Source of the DNA: Pseudomonadota bacterium
GTDB taxonomy: Bacteria > Bdellovibrionota_B > Oligoflexia > Silvanigrellales > Silvanigrellaceae
Assembly: GCA_027490595.1 (NCBI GenBank)
Contig: JAIXXU010000298.1
Coordinates: forward strand, 1-5,065
Length of the DNA stretch: 5,065 nucleotides
Direction of reading: 5' to 3'
Every line of letters starts with the position of its first letter. Position 1 is the first letter of the stretch. This document shows, one piece after another, positions 1-5,054 of the stretch. The notes under the pieces were generated by a model, which made no database searches, had not been told where the DNA came from, and was given only the letters and a program-made list of their open reading frames with translations. The translations under genes were made by a program, and so were the position numbers.

Positions 1-60
1 GGTTTGAAATTTTTTTTTTTTTTTTTGTTGTTCATTTTGTTGCTGGGAATTTGCTTTCAT
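1..60 (-). CDS. Possible 5' end of a truncated gene with a poly-lysine tract
   Basis: On the minus strand an ATG at 60-58 opens a frame with no stop that runs off the left edge after 20 codons. It reads MKANSQQQNEQQ, then five lysines, then FQT. It would start 47 bases after the stop of the IHF/HU-family gene, in the same direction, so the two could be co-transcribed. A hydrophilic Gln/Lys-rich start is plausible for a cytoplasmic tail before a membrane segment or for a disordered N terminus, but too little is present to assign a family. The Shine-Dalgarno signal is weak (GGG about 7 bases upstream). The five lysines come from a 17-A homopolymer, so a miscounted base would change the frame beyond it. 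It may instead be non-coding. Confidence 0.33.
   Translation of the reverse strand, partial: MKANSQQQNEQQKKKKKFQT
10..26. repeat. 17-base T homopolymer near the left end
   Basis: Seventeen consecutive T bases on the plus strand (17 A on the minus strand). It is about twice as long as any internal homopolymer in the window (T8 at 1751-1758, A9 at 3019-3027). It lies inside the possible truncated minus-strand ORF, where it encodes lysines. Its true length is uncertain because such runs are prone to both replication slippage and sequencing error. Confidence 0.9.
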
Positions 61-107
61 GAGAATACCCAAAATTTTTACTTAGGATACTCTTTTTAAA
101 CTAGATT

Positions 108-389
108 TCAACCAATTCCGTCCACACGCTGGCGAAGCTCCAAACCAGTTTTCCAAAACGGTAGTTTTTTTTCTTCTACGGTGATTTTTTCGCCTGGTTT
201 AGGATTTCGCCCTTGGTATGACTTGTATTTTCTTACAGTAAAGGCACCAAAGCCTCTGATTTCTACTCGTCCTTCTTGTATAAGAGAACTTTCTACAGAA
301 TCAAAAAAAAGGTTTATAAATTCTTCAGCCTTGAATGTAGTCATATCTAATTTCGAAGAAATGATTTCAATTAGCTCACTTTTAACCAT
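108..389 (-). CDS. IHF/HU-family DNA-bending protein (IHF-beta-like)
   Basis: A 93-residue histone-like DNA-binding protein, the usual length for the family. Such proteins act as dimers in the nucleoid, bending DNA in the minor groove and assisting transcription, replication and recombination. The N-terminal helical dimerisation part spans about residues 1-40. The conserved core GFGAF is at 46-50, and the beta-arm tip GRNPKPGE at 60-67 carries the intercalating proline (P63). The C-terminal block KKLPFWKTG...LRQRV is at 74-89. The arm and tail resemble IHF-beta-like proteins of Deltaproteobacteria and Bdellovibrionota more than E. coli HU. The usual NPKTGE has Pro for Thr (P65), and the usual LPFFK has Trp for Phe (W79). 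The ATG start is supported by AAGGG (398-402) eight bases upstream. Whether it forms homodimers or pairs with another subunit cannot be told here. Confidence 0.95.
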   Translation of the reverse strand: MVKSELIEIISSKLDMTTFKAEEFINLFFDSVESSLIQEGRVEIRGFGAFTVRKYKSYQGRNPKPGEKITVEEKKLPFWKTGLELRQRVDGIG

Positions 390-447
390 AGTACTATCCC
401 TTAAATCTTAAAAATTCTTTTGGTGCTTTATGAGATGATATCCGACT

Positions 448-478
448 TGTATAAAATACCAAAATAAGCCTATGCCAA
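448..478 (-). promoter_or_regulatory. Weak candidate promoter for the IHF/HU-family gene
   Basis: On the minus strand TTGGCA (complement of 473-478) matches the -35 consensus at five of six bases. It is followed after 19 bases by TATACA (448-453, four of six), or after 17 bases by the poorer TTTATA. It lies about 60 bases upstream of the IHF/HU-family start. Its -35 overlaps the distal arm of the hairpin at 467-510. The match is only suggestive in such AT-rich DNA. Confidence 0.22.
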
Positions 479-510
479 AATCACAAATAGAATTTTGTGC
501 ATGGTAGGCT
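467..510 (-). terminator. Tiered hairpin, probable terminator of the aminotransferase gene
   Basis: Read on the minus strand, AGCCTA pairs with TAGGCT, CCA with TGG, and CACAAA with TTTGTG around a 6-base loop (ATTCTA). This gives 15 pairs in three tiers separated by small internal loops. The outer arm is followed at once by TATTTT, a short U-rich tail in the transcript. The hairpin begins 34 bases past the aminotransferase stop and ends before the IHF/HU-family start, so it fits an imperfect intrinsic terminator separating the two genes. The inner stem is AT-rich and the U tract is interrupted, so it could be a leaky attenuator or another RNA structure. Confidence 0.42.
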
Positions 511-544
511 ATATTTGCATACCCCATCCAAAGGTTAGAGAGCT

Positions 545-1735
545 TCAGAGGATTAACTCAAGGGCTTCCAAAGCGCTTTTGAAATCCTGAGGAGAAGAAC
601 CCAGTCCTAGACGAAACCCAATTCCTTGGTTGATGTTTGATCCATGGTTGCTATTTAAGTTCATCTCTTTTTGAAACGAAAAAGAGCCAACCTCCATAGC
701 TGCTAAGGGTAAAACAAATATTCCATTTTTTTCCACTGTCTTCATGACGTATTGAAAAGATTTTATGTCGTAGTTTTTCTTTAGGCCCAATGATGTGACT
801 AAACCACCATTTGGTATCATTCCATAGACTGCCTGAGATTTGTCCAAGAAATTTTTTAGAATTCTTTTGGTTTCAAGCCATTCTTCTTTCATGTATAAAA
901 AAAGCTTACTTTCAAAGTTTTTTAACACCTCATAGGAGATCCATTCGGTAATTGGATTGACTGTATGGGTGGTATAATTTTTTTCGTTTTGCATATAGCT
1001 GAGAGCTTCTGTTGGGCCAACGCACCAGCCAATTCTCAATCCAGGGCAACCTAAACATTTGATAAATGAGCCTGTTACAAAAACTTTGGGAGAATTTTTA
1101 TAAATTGTAAATCCTAGTTGCTGAGTTTCATGAGATAAGAAACGGTAGTGTTCATCTCCAATAATTGTGGCACTTATTTCAAGGGATATTTGCATAATTT
1201 TGTCAATAAATTCTTGAGATAAGACTAATCCAGAAGGATTATGTGGGTTATTAATGAGGATGCATTCAGGCTTTTTTTCTTTGAGAATATCAAGCCACTC
1301 TGATTCATTTATTGTAGGAATTCCATTTTGATTCCAACGAACAGGCAAAGGTATAATTTCCGATTCAAGGGCTAAGGGTAATTCGTATAGTAGTTGAAAG
1401 CCAGGTATGGCAAGGGCCACAGATTTTGGTTTTAGATAACGAAACAATAGAAATAATGCTTCGCTTGTTCCAGTAGTAATTAATACGTTTTCTACCTTTG
1501 ATCCTGCATGCATTCGAGATACTATTTCACGTAAATCGGGACGTCCCCAATTTGGGCTATCACAGAGTGAAATTTTTAGAAATTCTTGCACGATTTTTTC
1601 TTCCGAAAGGTCAGAAAGTGTTAGTAACTCTTGTACCGTACGTGGCCGTCCGCCTGATTCACCTAGATTAAATTTTGCTTTAAATCTATTGTTTTCAAGA
1701 GGATCTTCCATAAAAAATGTTCTAAGATTTTTCAT
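545..1735 (-). CDS. PLP-dependent class I/II aminotransferase, capreomycidine synthase (VioD)-like
   Basis: A 396-residue cytoplasmic fold-type I PLP enzyme of full family length. Visible active-site elements are TTGTSEA (87-93, phosphate-binding turn), NNPHNPSG (162-169), GDEHY (193-197, Asp contacting the pyridine nitrogen), SFIK (223-226, K226 as Schiff-base lysine), GLRIGW (232-237) and FRLGLG (374-379, R375 as carboxylate-binding arginine). The N-terminal pattern MEDPLENN...NLGESGG...TVQELL (9-38), then GRPDLREIVSRM (64-75), resembles VioD, which cyclises hydroxyarginine to capreomycidine, more than standard aspartate aminotransferases. No peptide-synthetase gene is nearby, so substrate and reaction are unknown. 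The start is uncertain: M1 has no good Shine-Dalgarno site, and a TATAAT sequence (1736-1741) abuts it. M9 (ATG at 1711-1709) matches where related proteins seem to begin, but it also lacks a clear ribosome site. A hairpin follows the stop. Confidence 0.93.
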   Translation of the reverse strand: MKNLRTFFMEDPLENNRFKAKFNLGESGGRPRTVQELLTLSDLSEEKIVQEFLKISLCDSPNWGRPDLREIVSRMHAGSKVENVLITTGTSEALFLLFRYLKPKSVALAIPGFQLLYELPLALESEIIPLPVRWNQNGIPTINESEWLDILKEKKPECILINNPHNPSGLVLSQEFIDKIMQISLEISATIIGDEHYRFLSHETQQLGFTIYKNSPKVFVTGSFIKCLGCPGLRIGWCVGPTEALSYMQNEKNYTTHTVNPITEWISYEVLKNFESKLFLYMKEEWLETKRILKNFLDKSQAVYGMIPNGGLVTSLGLKKNYDIKSFQYVMKTVEKNGIFVLPLAAMEVGSFSFQKEMNLNSNHGSNINQGIGFRLGLGSSPQDFKSALEALELIL

Positions 1736-1898
1736 ATTATACCCATATAATTTTTTTTAACGGAAGATATTCTACTAAATAAAAGGAAAAAATCAACAAA
1801 ATAGTTTGTTTTTAAAAATTTCATTATTTTGCTTTGTTTGATCAAAAAGAACTTTGTTTTCTTGTGATTGTGCCGAAGATAACCTAGACTTTGCCCCT

Positions 1899-1903
1899 GG
1901 AGG
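1899..1903 (+). promoter_or_regulatory. Shine-Dalgarno site fixing the lipoprotein start
   Basis: GGAGG lies five bases before the ATG at 1909. This strong site decides for ATG 1909 over the in-frame TTG at 1891. The six extra residues from the TTG would also precede a normal signal peptide without any benefit. Confidence 0.85.
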
Positions 1904-1908
1904 ATTTT

Positions 1909-2553
1909 ATGTTTAAAATTTTAAAATCTAAAAAAATATTTATATTTACAGCTATTTGTAGTCTCCTAGTTTCCTGTGCCTCCCAATCAACTCACAAGAA
2001 AGGAAATCTAGAAACAACAGATGAGATTTTAAAATCAAAATCTTGGGTACCTCCACCGTTCACTCATGATGACGAGTATTTTGCTGTTTACAACAAGTGG
2101 CATAAAGATGTTATACTTTATCATGAAATAGAACTTCGTTTTCATTCTCATGCTGTTCTTATGGTACCCGAAATGCAGCAAGCTTATGAAAAAAGAATGG
2201 CTAACTTACATTGGGAAAATATAAGGAAAGATCCTCTTTTATTTCCGGAAGATCCTGACATCTTACCAGTGGTTGTGACAGCATATACTCCTCTTGCAAG
2301 TTCTCAAGAACTTGACGATAAACGCATATGGAATGTGAACCTTTTCTATCACGGAAAATGGTTACAGCCAGAATCTGTAAATTATTATCGAAACAAGGTC
2401 TCTTTAGCCCCTTTTTTTGACACTGGCTTCCTTTGGAGCCGTATGTATGTTTTGTTATTTAAAATTCCAGAACATATAAAAAAACAACCACAAACTTTCA
2501 CGGTGTCTTTACAAAGCGCTATTGCTAATGCCGATTTTGTCTGGAGGCAGTGA
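1909..2553 (+). CDS. Lipoprotein of unknown family
   Basis: A 214-residue exported lipoprotein. The signal peptide has a basic start (MFKILKSKK), a hydrophobic core (10-21) and a lipobox LVSC with the acylated cysteine at 23. Ala at the next position is, by the E. coli rule, compatible with outer-membrane sorting, though that rule may not hold here. The mature part opens with a polar Ser/Thr/Lys linker, followed by a soluble domain rich in aromatic residues: WVPPPF, NKWHKD, RIWNVNLFYHGKWLQP, and a C terminus FTVSLQSA...FVW. The alternation of hydrophobic and polar residues in the second half suggests a beta-sandwich. I do not recognise the family and see no catalytic motif. The gene ends three bases before the SCP2-like gene, whose ribosome site lies inside this coding sequence, so the two are probably one operon and functionally linked. 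Confidence 0.88.
   Translation: MFKILKSKKIFIFTAICSLLVSCASQSTHKKGNLETTDEILKSKSWVPPPFTHDDEYFAVYNKWHKDVILYHEIELRFHSHAVLMVPEMQQAYEKRMANLHWENIRKDPLLFPEDPDILPVVVTAYTPLASSQELDDKRIWNVNLFYHGKWLQPESVNYYRNKVSLAPFFDTGFLWSRMYVLLFKIPEHIKKQPQTFTVSLQSAIANADFVWRQ
2543..2547 (+). promoter_or_regulatory. Shine-Dalgarno site for the SCP2-like gene, inside the lipoprotein gene
   Basis: GGAGG sits in the last codons of the lipoprotein gene, nine bases before the TTG at 2557. It supports the unusual TTG start of the SCP2-like gene and implies translational coupling, because ribosomes terminating at 2551-2553 sit on the next initiation region. Confidence 0.75.
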
Positions 2554-2556
2554 ACT

Positions 2557-3033
2557 TTGTTAGAATTAAATCACAAAAATTATTCTTCATCTCGTGTATG
2601 GGAAATCGCAGAAGAATTTAAAACATGGGTTTGGCATGAGCTAGAAAAACTAAAACCAGTAGAAAGAGAACCTTTTTTAGGGTACTTTTGCTTTATTGTT
2701 GATGATAACCCTCGTTTTGTTCTTTTCGTCCAGAAAGAAAACGTTTCCTGCCATTCGTTCTGTCCCAATCAAAATGAAATACCCTCATCCAATGTGGTAA
2801 CGAACTTTTCTCAACTGCCTTCTGAACTAACGCTTTTGCAAAAGGCGCAACTAGGAACACGGGCTACAATTAGTACGTCAAGCCTTGTCCTGGAAAAGCT
2901 TTTGCAAGGAAAAATGAGAGCTAAAATTGCTTTTTTAACCGGCAGGGTTGTTGTTGAAGGAGATCTGCCAAGTTTCTTAAAGATGGTCGGTTTGCTCAAA
3001 AGCAAAGGCGTATCTATTAAAAAAAAAGAATAA
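2557..3033 (+). CDS. SCP2-like sterol/lipid-binding-fold protein
   Basis: A 158-residue soluble protein with no signal peptide, so probably cytoplasmic. The C-terminal half has the SCP2 (sterol carrier protein 2) signature: a strand-forming stretch ending in TSSLVLEKLLQGKMRAKIAF (107-126), then GRVVVEGDLPSFLKMVGLL (129-147). This matches the family pattern of L..L..G, then A...G.....GD, then L. An earlier strand pair (LGYFCFIVDD and RFVLFVQKE) would complete the sheet. The first 35 residues form a helical extension. Bacterial SCP2-fold proteins bind lipids or other hydrophobic molecules, or assist quinone synthesis (UbiJ); the ligand here is unknown. A Cys-x3-Cys pair (C65, C69) lies between strands. 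TTG is the start codon, supported by GGAGG. It follows the lipoprotein gene by three bases, suggesting a joint envelope-lipid role (inference). It converges on the next gene with a 26-base gap. Confidence 0.82.
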   Translation: MLELNHKNYSSSRVWEIAEEFKTWVWHELEKLKPVEREPFLGYFCFIVDDNPRFVLFVQKENVSCHSFCPNQNEIPSSNVVTNFSQLPSELTLLQKAQLGTRATISTSSLVLEKLLQGKMRAKIAFLTGRVVVEGDLPSFLKMVGLLKSKGVSIKKKE

Positions 3034-3059
3034 CAATTTCTCCTATGAGATCATTTATT

Positions 3060-3386
3060 TTACCTTTGAATAAATTGCTCTTTTTCTGAAAGTGATAGCT
3101 CAAACTTTTGTCTGGGAAGTTTAAATTCGTGATAATTTTTCTTGTCTTCCTTTTGAGCTTTCAGATTGTAAGAGGATGCAGGGTTTTCGTGAACGTTGCG
3201 TTCTTCAAGCCTATTGCTTGTTTTTGCTCTTAATTCTAGGGTCATTTCAAATAAATCAACTAATTTATTTGCTATAGTTTCCATACCATCTGGGGTTACA
3301 ATCAGACCAAAGCGGCCAGATGAACCATGTTCTTCCAGAATGTCTTTCACTGCTTGCGTGGTTGCCATGCGAAATACTGAGGTCAT
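3060..3386 (-). CDS. Small protein of unknown function
   Basis: A 108-residue soluble protein that I do not recognise. Residues 6-20 look helical. A short glycine-containing turn (GSSGRFGLIVTPDG, 21-34) leads into a second long helix (about 35-62, METIANKLVDLFEMTLELRAK). The rest is charged, rich in Lys, Glu, Asn and Gln, and probably disordered. It has no cysteine, signal peptide or membrane segment. The coding claim rests on an excellent ribosome site (AGGAG, complement of 3394-3398, seven bases before ATG) and on a compact position. It converges on the SCP2-like gene and is divergent from the PMI-like gene across a 124-base gap. Helix-turn-helix-like spacing near residues 10-45 would allow a small DNA-binding or adaptor role, but I see no firm motif. 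Confidence 0.7.
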   Translation of the reverse strand: MTSVFRMATTQAVKDILEEHGSSGRFGLIVTPDGMETIANKLVDLFEMTLELRAKTSNRLEERNVHENPASSYNLKAQKEDKKNYHEFKLPRQKFELSLSEKEQFIQR

Positions 3387-3432
3387 AGGTAAACTCCTGG
3401 TTTAATTTTTGAGCACCAACTTGAAATGTACT

Positions 3433-3462
3433 ATTCTCTCTTTTGGCTTGCCTGTTTGGCAA
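3433..3462 (-). promoter_or_regulatory. Candidate promoter of the small unknown gene
   Basis: On the minus strand TTGCCA (complement of 3457-3462) matches the -35 consensus at five of six bases. It is followed after 18 bases by GAGAAT (3433-3438, four of six). The predicted transcript would start near 3426 and have a leader of about 40 bases carrying the strong AGGAG site. The -35 overlaps one arm of the palindrome at 3448-3462. Confidence 0.3.
3448..3462. promoter_or_regulatory. Short palindrome in a divergent promoter region, possible operator
   Basis: TTGCC-TGTTT-GGCAA is a perfect 5-base inverted repeat with a 5-base centre. It lies between the divergent small gene and the PMI-like gene and overlaps the candidate -35 for the former. 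A dimeric repressor bound here could control both genes. Five-base arms occur easily by chance, and no known regulator site is recognised. Confidence 0.22.
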
Positions 3463-3497
3463 TGGCTAATTTTTTCAGGGAAAAATTTTTTGGGCAT

Positions 3498-3501
3498 AGG
3501 T
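3498..3501 (+). promoter_or_regulatory. Ribosome-binding site supporting the ATG at 3511
   Basis: AGGT nine bases before ATG 3511 is a moderate Shine-Dalgarno match. The in-frame TTG at 3409 has none, and using it would place coding sequence across the divergent promoter region and add 34 residues without family resemblance. Confidence 0.5.
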
Positions 3502-3510
3502 AGTGTTATC

Positions 3511-4977
3511 ATGAGTCCTTCTTTTGAGATTAATACTGATAGTGTTATTTTTTTAGGGTTTAGTCATAATCCATATGAAAAAATTATAGATATTTTAAAT
3601 CAAATATCCTTGGATATTAAGCTAAGTCTCGTTTTTGTTGTCAATTCTAGTGTGGAACAGCCTTGGGCAGATAATCAGGCAGCCTTGAAGTTTTTTTACC
3701 TTGTTCATAAAGATAACGATGGTTGGATTGTAGAACTTGTTTCTATTTTAGAATCTTATGAGTTTTTTGATTCAGGACAAAGAGCCATGATAGGGACTCA
3801 CGAAGTTTTAGTTTCCGATAATTCAACTTTTTTTCAGAAAATATATTCAACTTTTTTTGAGAATCCCTTTCAGGGTTTTGTCTTTCATCCTAAGGCAATC
3901 TTGCATTTAGTTCCCGTTTGTATTCCTAAACCTTGGGGGCAAGAAATTTGGTATACTGGCGTTGAAAAACGTGGGGTTTCTAAGGTGCGCTCTTCATTAG
4001 GGAATACTGTTGTCCCTTTACCTTGGTGTATAAAGGCATGTCCCTCCTTAATTTTGGGGGAAGAATTTTCTGCAAAGGGCTTACCTCTCATTAAAATTCT
4101 AGATCCACTTCCTGAAGAAGTATTTGGAGATCTTTATTATGAAATGCACCAAGAAAAAAACGAAGTTTACATTGTAACAGAAATAGCTCCCAACTGCGGT
4201 CAAATGAAGATGGGGTTAAATCCTGAAGTATTGCAAGAATATGAAGGAAATACTCAGGATTTTAAAGAGGCTTTCAAGAAAGCTATTTTTGACTACAAAA
4301 AAGTTCGAAATGAAATTGATTTGATGTTTGATGACTTCCGTTTGCAAGAAAATTTGAGAGGTCAAGAACCCATTGCAGTTGACGTACTAAAAAAATGGCA
4401 TAGTAAATTGCCCAAAGAAATTCTTGCGAAGGAAGCTCTTTTGCGAAAAGAAATGGACCGGTTTACTGGCAAATTATTTTTGTCTGTAGGCGATGTCATT
4501 GTTGTTCCCACCTTTGTTGCCCATGCCTTGCAGCATGGTGTCAAGGTAGTTGAATTTCAAACACCTACATATGAGCGTTTGATTGTGAGTTTTGCACAAA
4601 AAGTTTTAACGCAAAATCATTGGGATACTGAGAAAGCCTTAGAGCTCATGAAGCTTCAAGCTCCACAACAATCCGTTTTGAAAACCTATTCCGATGCCAG
4701 TGGATTGATTTGGGAAGAGGTTTGTACATTTCCAGATCTTTTTTCCTATAGGATTAGGCTTTTGAAGGAAAATCCAATTTGTACACTAAATTTGGTGGAT
4801 GCCTATGGTTTAATTTTTGTTGTATCTCATCATGTTCAGGTGACTGATGAGTTTGGAAAGAAAGAAATTATAGAGCCTGGCTCATGTGCGTTGTTACCTC
4901 AGGGATTGCTTTTTCACATTTTTTCTGAAAAAGAAGCTTCTTTTTTGATTTGTTCGCCTAAAAGCATAATAGTCTAA
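3511..4977 (+). CDS. Type I phosphomannose isomerase-like cupin protein, enlarged
   Basis: A 488-residue cytoplasmic protein related to class I mannose-6-phosphate isomerase (ManA), which interconverts mannose-6-P and fructose-6-P with zinc. Residues 1-135 are an unrecognised N-terminal region. Family resemblance begins at KPWGQEIWYTG (140-150), then LPLIKILDP (191-199). In the stretch LYYEMHQEKNE, E211, H213 and E218 line up with the canonical zinc ligands Gln, His and Glu, but the loop usually separating His and Glu is nearly absent. A charged helical insert fills about 238-320. GDVIVVPTFVAHAL (327-340) supplies the third ligand, H338. VEFQTPTYERL (347-357) matches the family's E.Q.P...R block, with R356 as the likely catalytic arginine. 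The C-terminal cupin-like part (about 430-488) includes EPGSCALLPQG. ManA is usually near 320-390 residues, so this is an enlarged, divergent member; true PMI activity is unproven. No terminator is visible after the stop. Confidence 0.85.
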   Translation: MSPSFEINTDSVIFLGFSHNPYEKIIDILNQISLDIKLSLVFVVNSSVEQPWADNQAALKFFYLVHKDNDGWIVELVSILESYEFFDSGQRAMIGTHEVLVSDNSTFFQKIYSTFFENPFQGFVFHPKAILHLVPVCIPKPWGQEIWYTGVEKRGVSKVRSSLGNTVVPLPWCIKACPSLILGEEFSAKGLPLIKILDPLPEEVFGDLYYEMHQEKNEVYIVTEIAPNCGQMKMGLNPEVLQEYEGNTQDFKEAFKKAIFDYKKVRNEIDLMFDDFRLQENLRGQEPIAVDVLKKWHSKLPKEILAKEALLRKEMDRFTGKLFLSVGDVIVVPTFVAHALQHGVKVVEFQTPTYERLIVSFAQKVLTQNHWDTEKALELMKLQAPQQSVLKTYSDASGLIWEEVCTFPDLFSYRIRLLKENPICTLNLVDAYGLIFVVSHHVQVTDEFGKKEIIEPGSCALLPQGLLFHIFSEKEASFLICSPKSIIV

Positions 4978-5036
4978 ACAATGTTTATGTTTGTAAAAAA
5001 ATCTCCCTGAATGATAACCTTTTTGTAAAATTATCT

Positions 5037-5054
5037 AAAAAAAAAAAAAAAAAA
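5037..5054. repeat. 18-base A homopolymer at the right end
   Basis: Eighteen consecutive A bases, then T, seven more A and TAA to the end of the window. It mirrors the T17 run at the left end. The 59 bases between the PMI-like stop and this run show no ORF, and no terminator for the plus strand because no U tract follows a hairpin. Its exact length is uncertain for the same reasons as the left run. Confidence 0.9.

Noticed and set aside
67..100. Imperfect hairpin after the IHF/HU-family stop (GAGTATCC with GGGTATTCTC)
   Set aside because: It needs a mismatch and a bulge, and no U tract follows on the minus strand.
181..411. Plus-strand 76-residue ORF over the IHF/HU-family gene
   Set aside because: It is antisense to a well-recognised family member, has no family resemblance and has no ribosome site.
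1837..1846. Perfect palindrome TTTGATCAAA upstream of the lipoprotein gene, like touching FNR half-sites
   Set aside because: An FNR site needs a 4-base spacer between TTGAT and ATCAA, and a 10-base palindrome is not surprising in 173 bases of AT-rich DNA.
1891..1908. Lipoprotein start at TTG 1891
   Set aside because: The strong GGAGG at 1899-1903 would lie inside the coding sequence and is ideally placed for ATG 1909, which gives a normal lipoprotein signal peptide.
2580..3005. Two minus-strand ORFs (62 and 64 residues) over the SCP2-like gene
   Set aside because: Shadows of the plus-strand gene with low-complexity serine- and lysine-rich translations.
3039..3050. Small hairpin TCTC-CTAT-GAGA in the convergent gap as a bidirectional terminator
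   Set aside because: Only four base pairs; the T/A-rich tracts on either side are interrupted or too far from the stem.
3196..3462. Alternative ORFs on both strands over the small unknown gene
   Set aside because: The 108-residue frame has the only strong ribosome site (AGGAG). The overlapping frames lack one, and the plus-strand one runs into the divergent gap.
3409..3510. 34-residue N-terminal extension of the PMI-like gene from TTG 3409
   Set aside because: The TTG has no ribosome site, the extension overlaps the divergent promoter region, and ATG 3511 has a moderate Shine-Dalgarno site and a plausible protein start.
3885..4544. Minus-strand ORFs (68 and 60 residues) inside the PMI-like gene
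   Set aside because: They lie opposite recognisable PMI motifs and have no independent support.
5013..5035. GATAA...TTATC inverted repeat before the terminal A run as a terminator
   Set aside because: On the plus strand the stem is followed by A, not U. On the minus strand the U run precedes the stem. Neither fits an intrinsic terminator.
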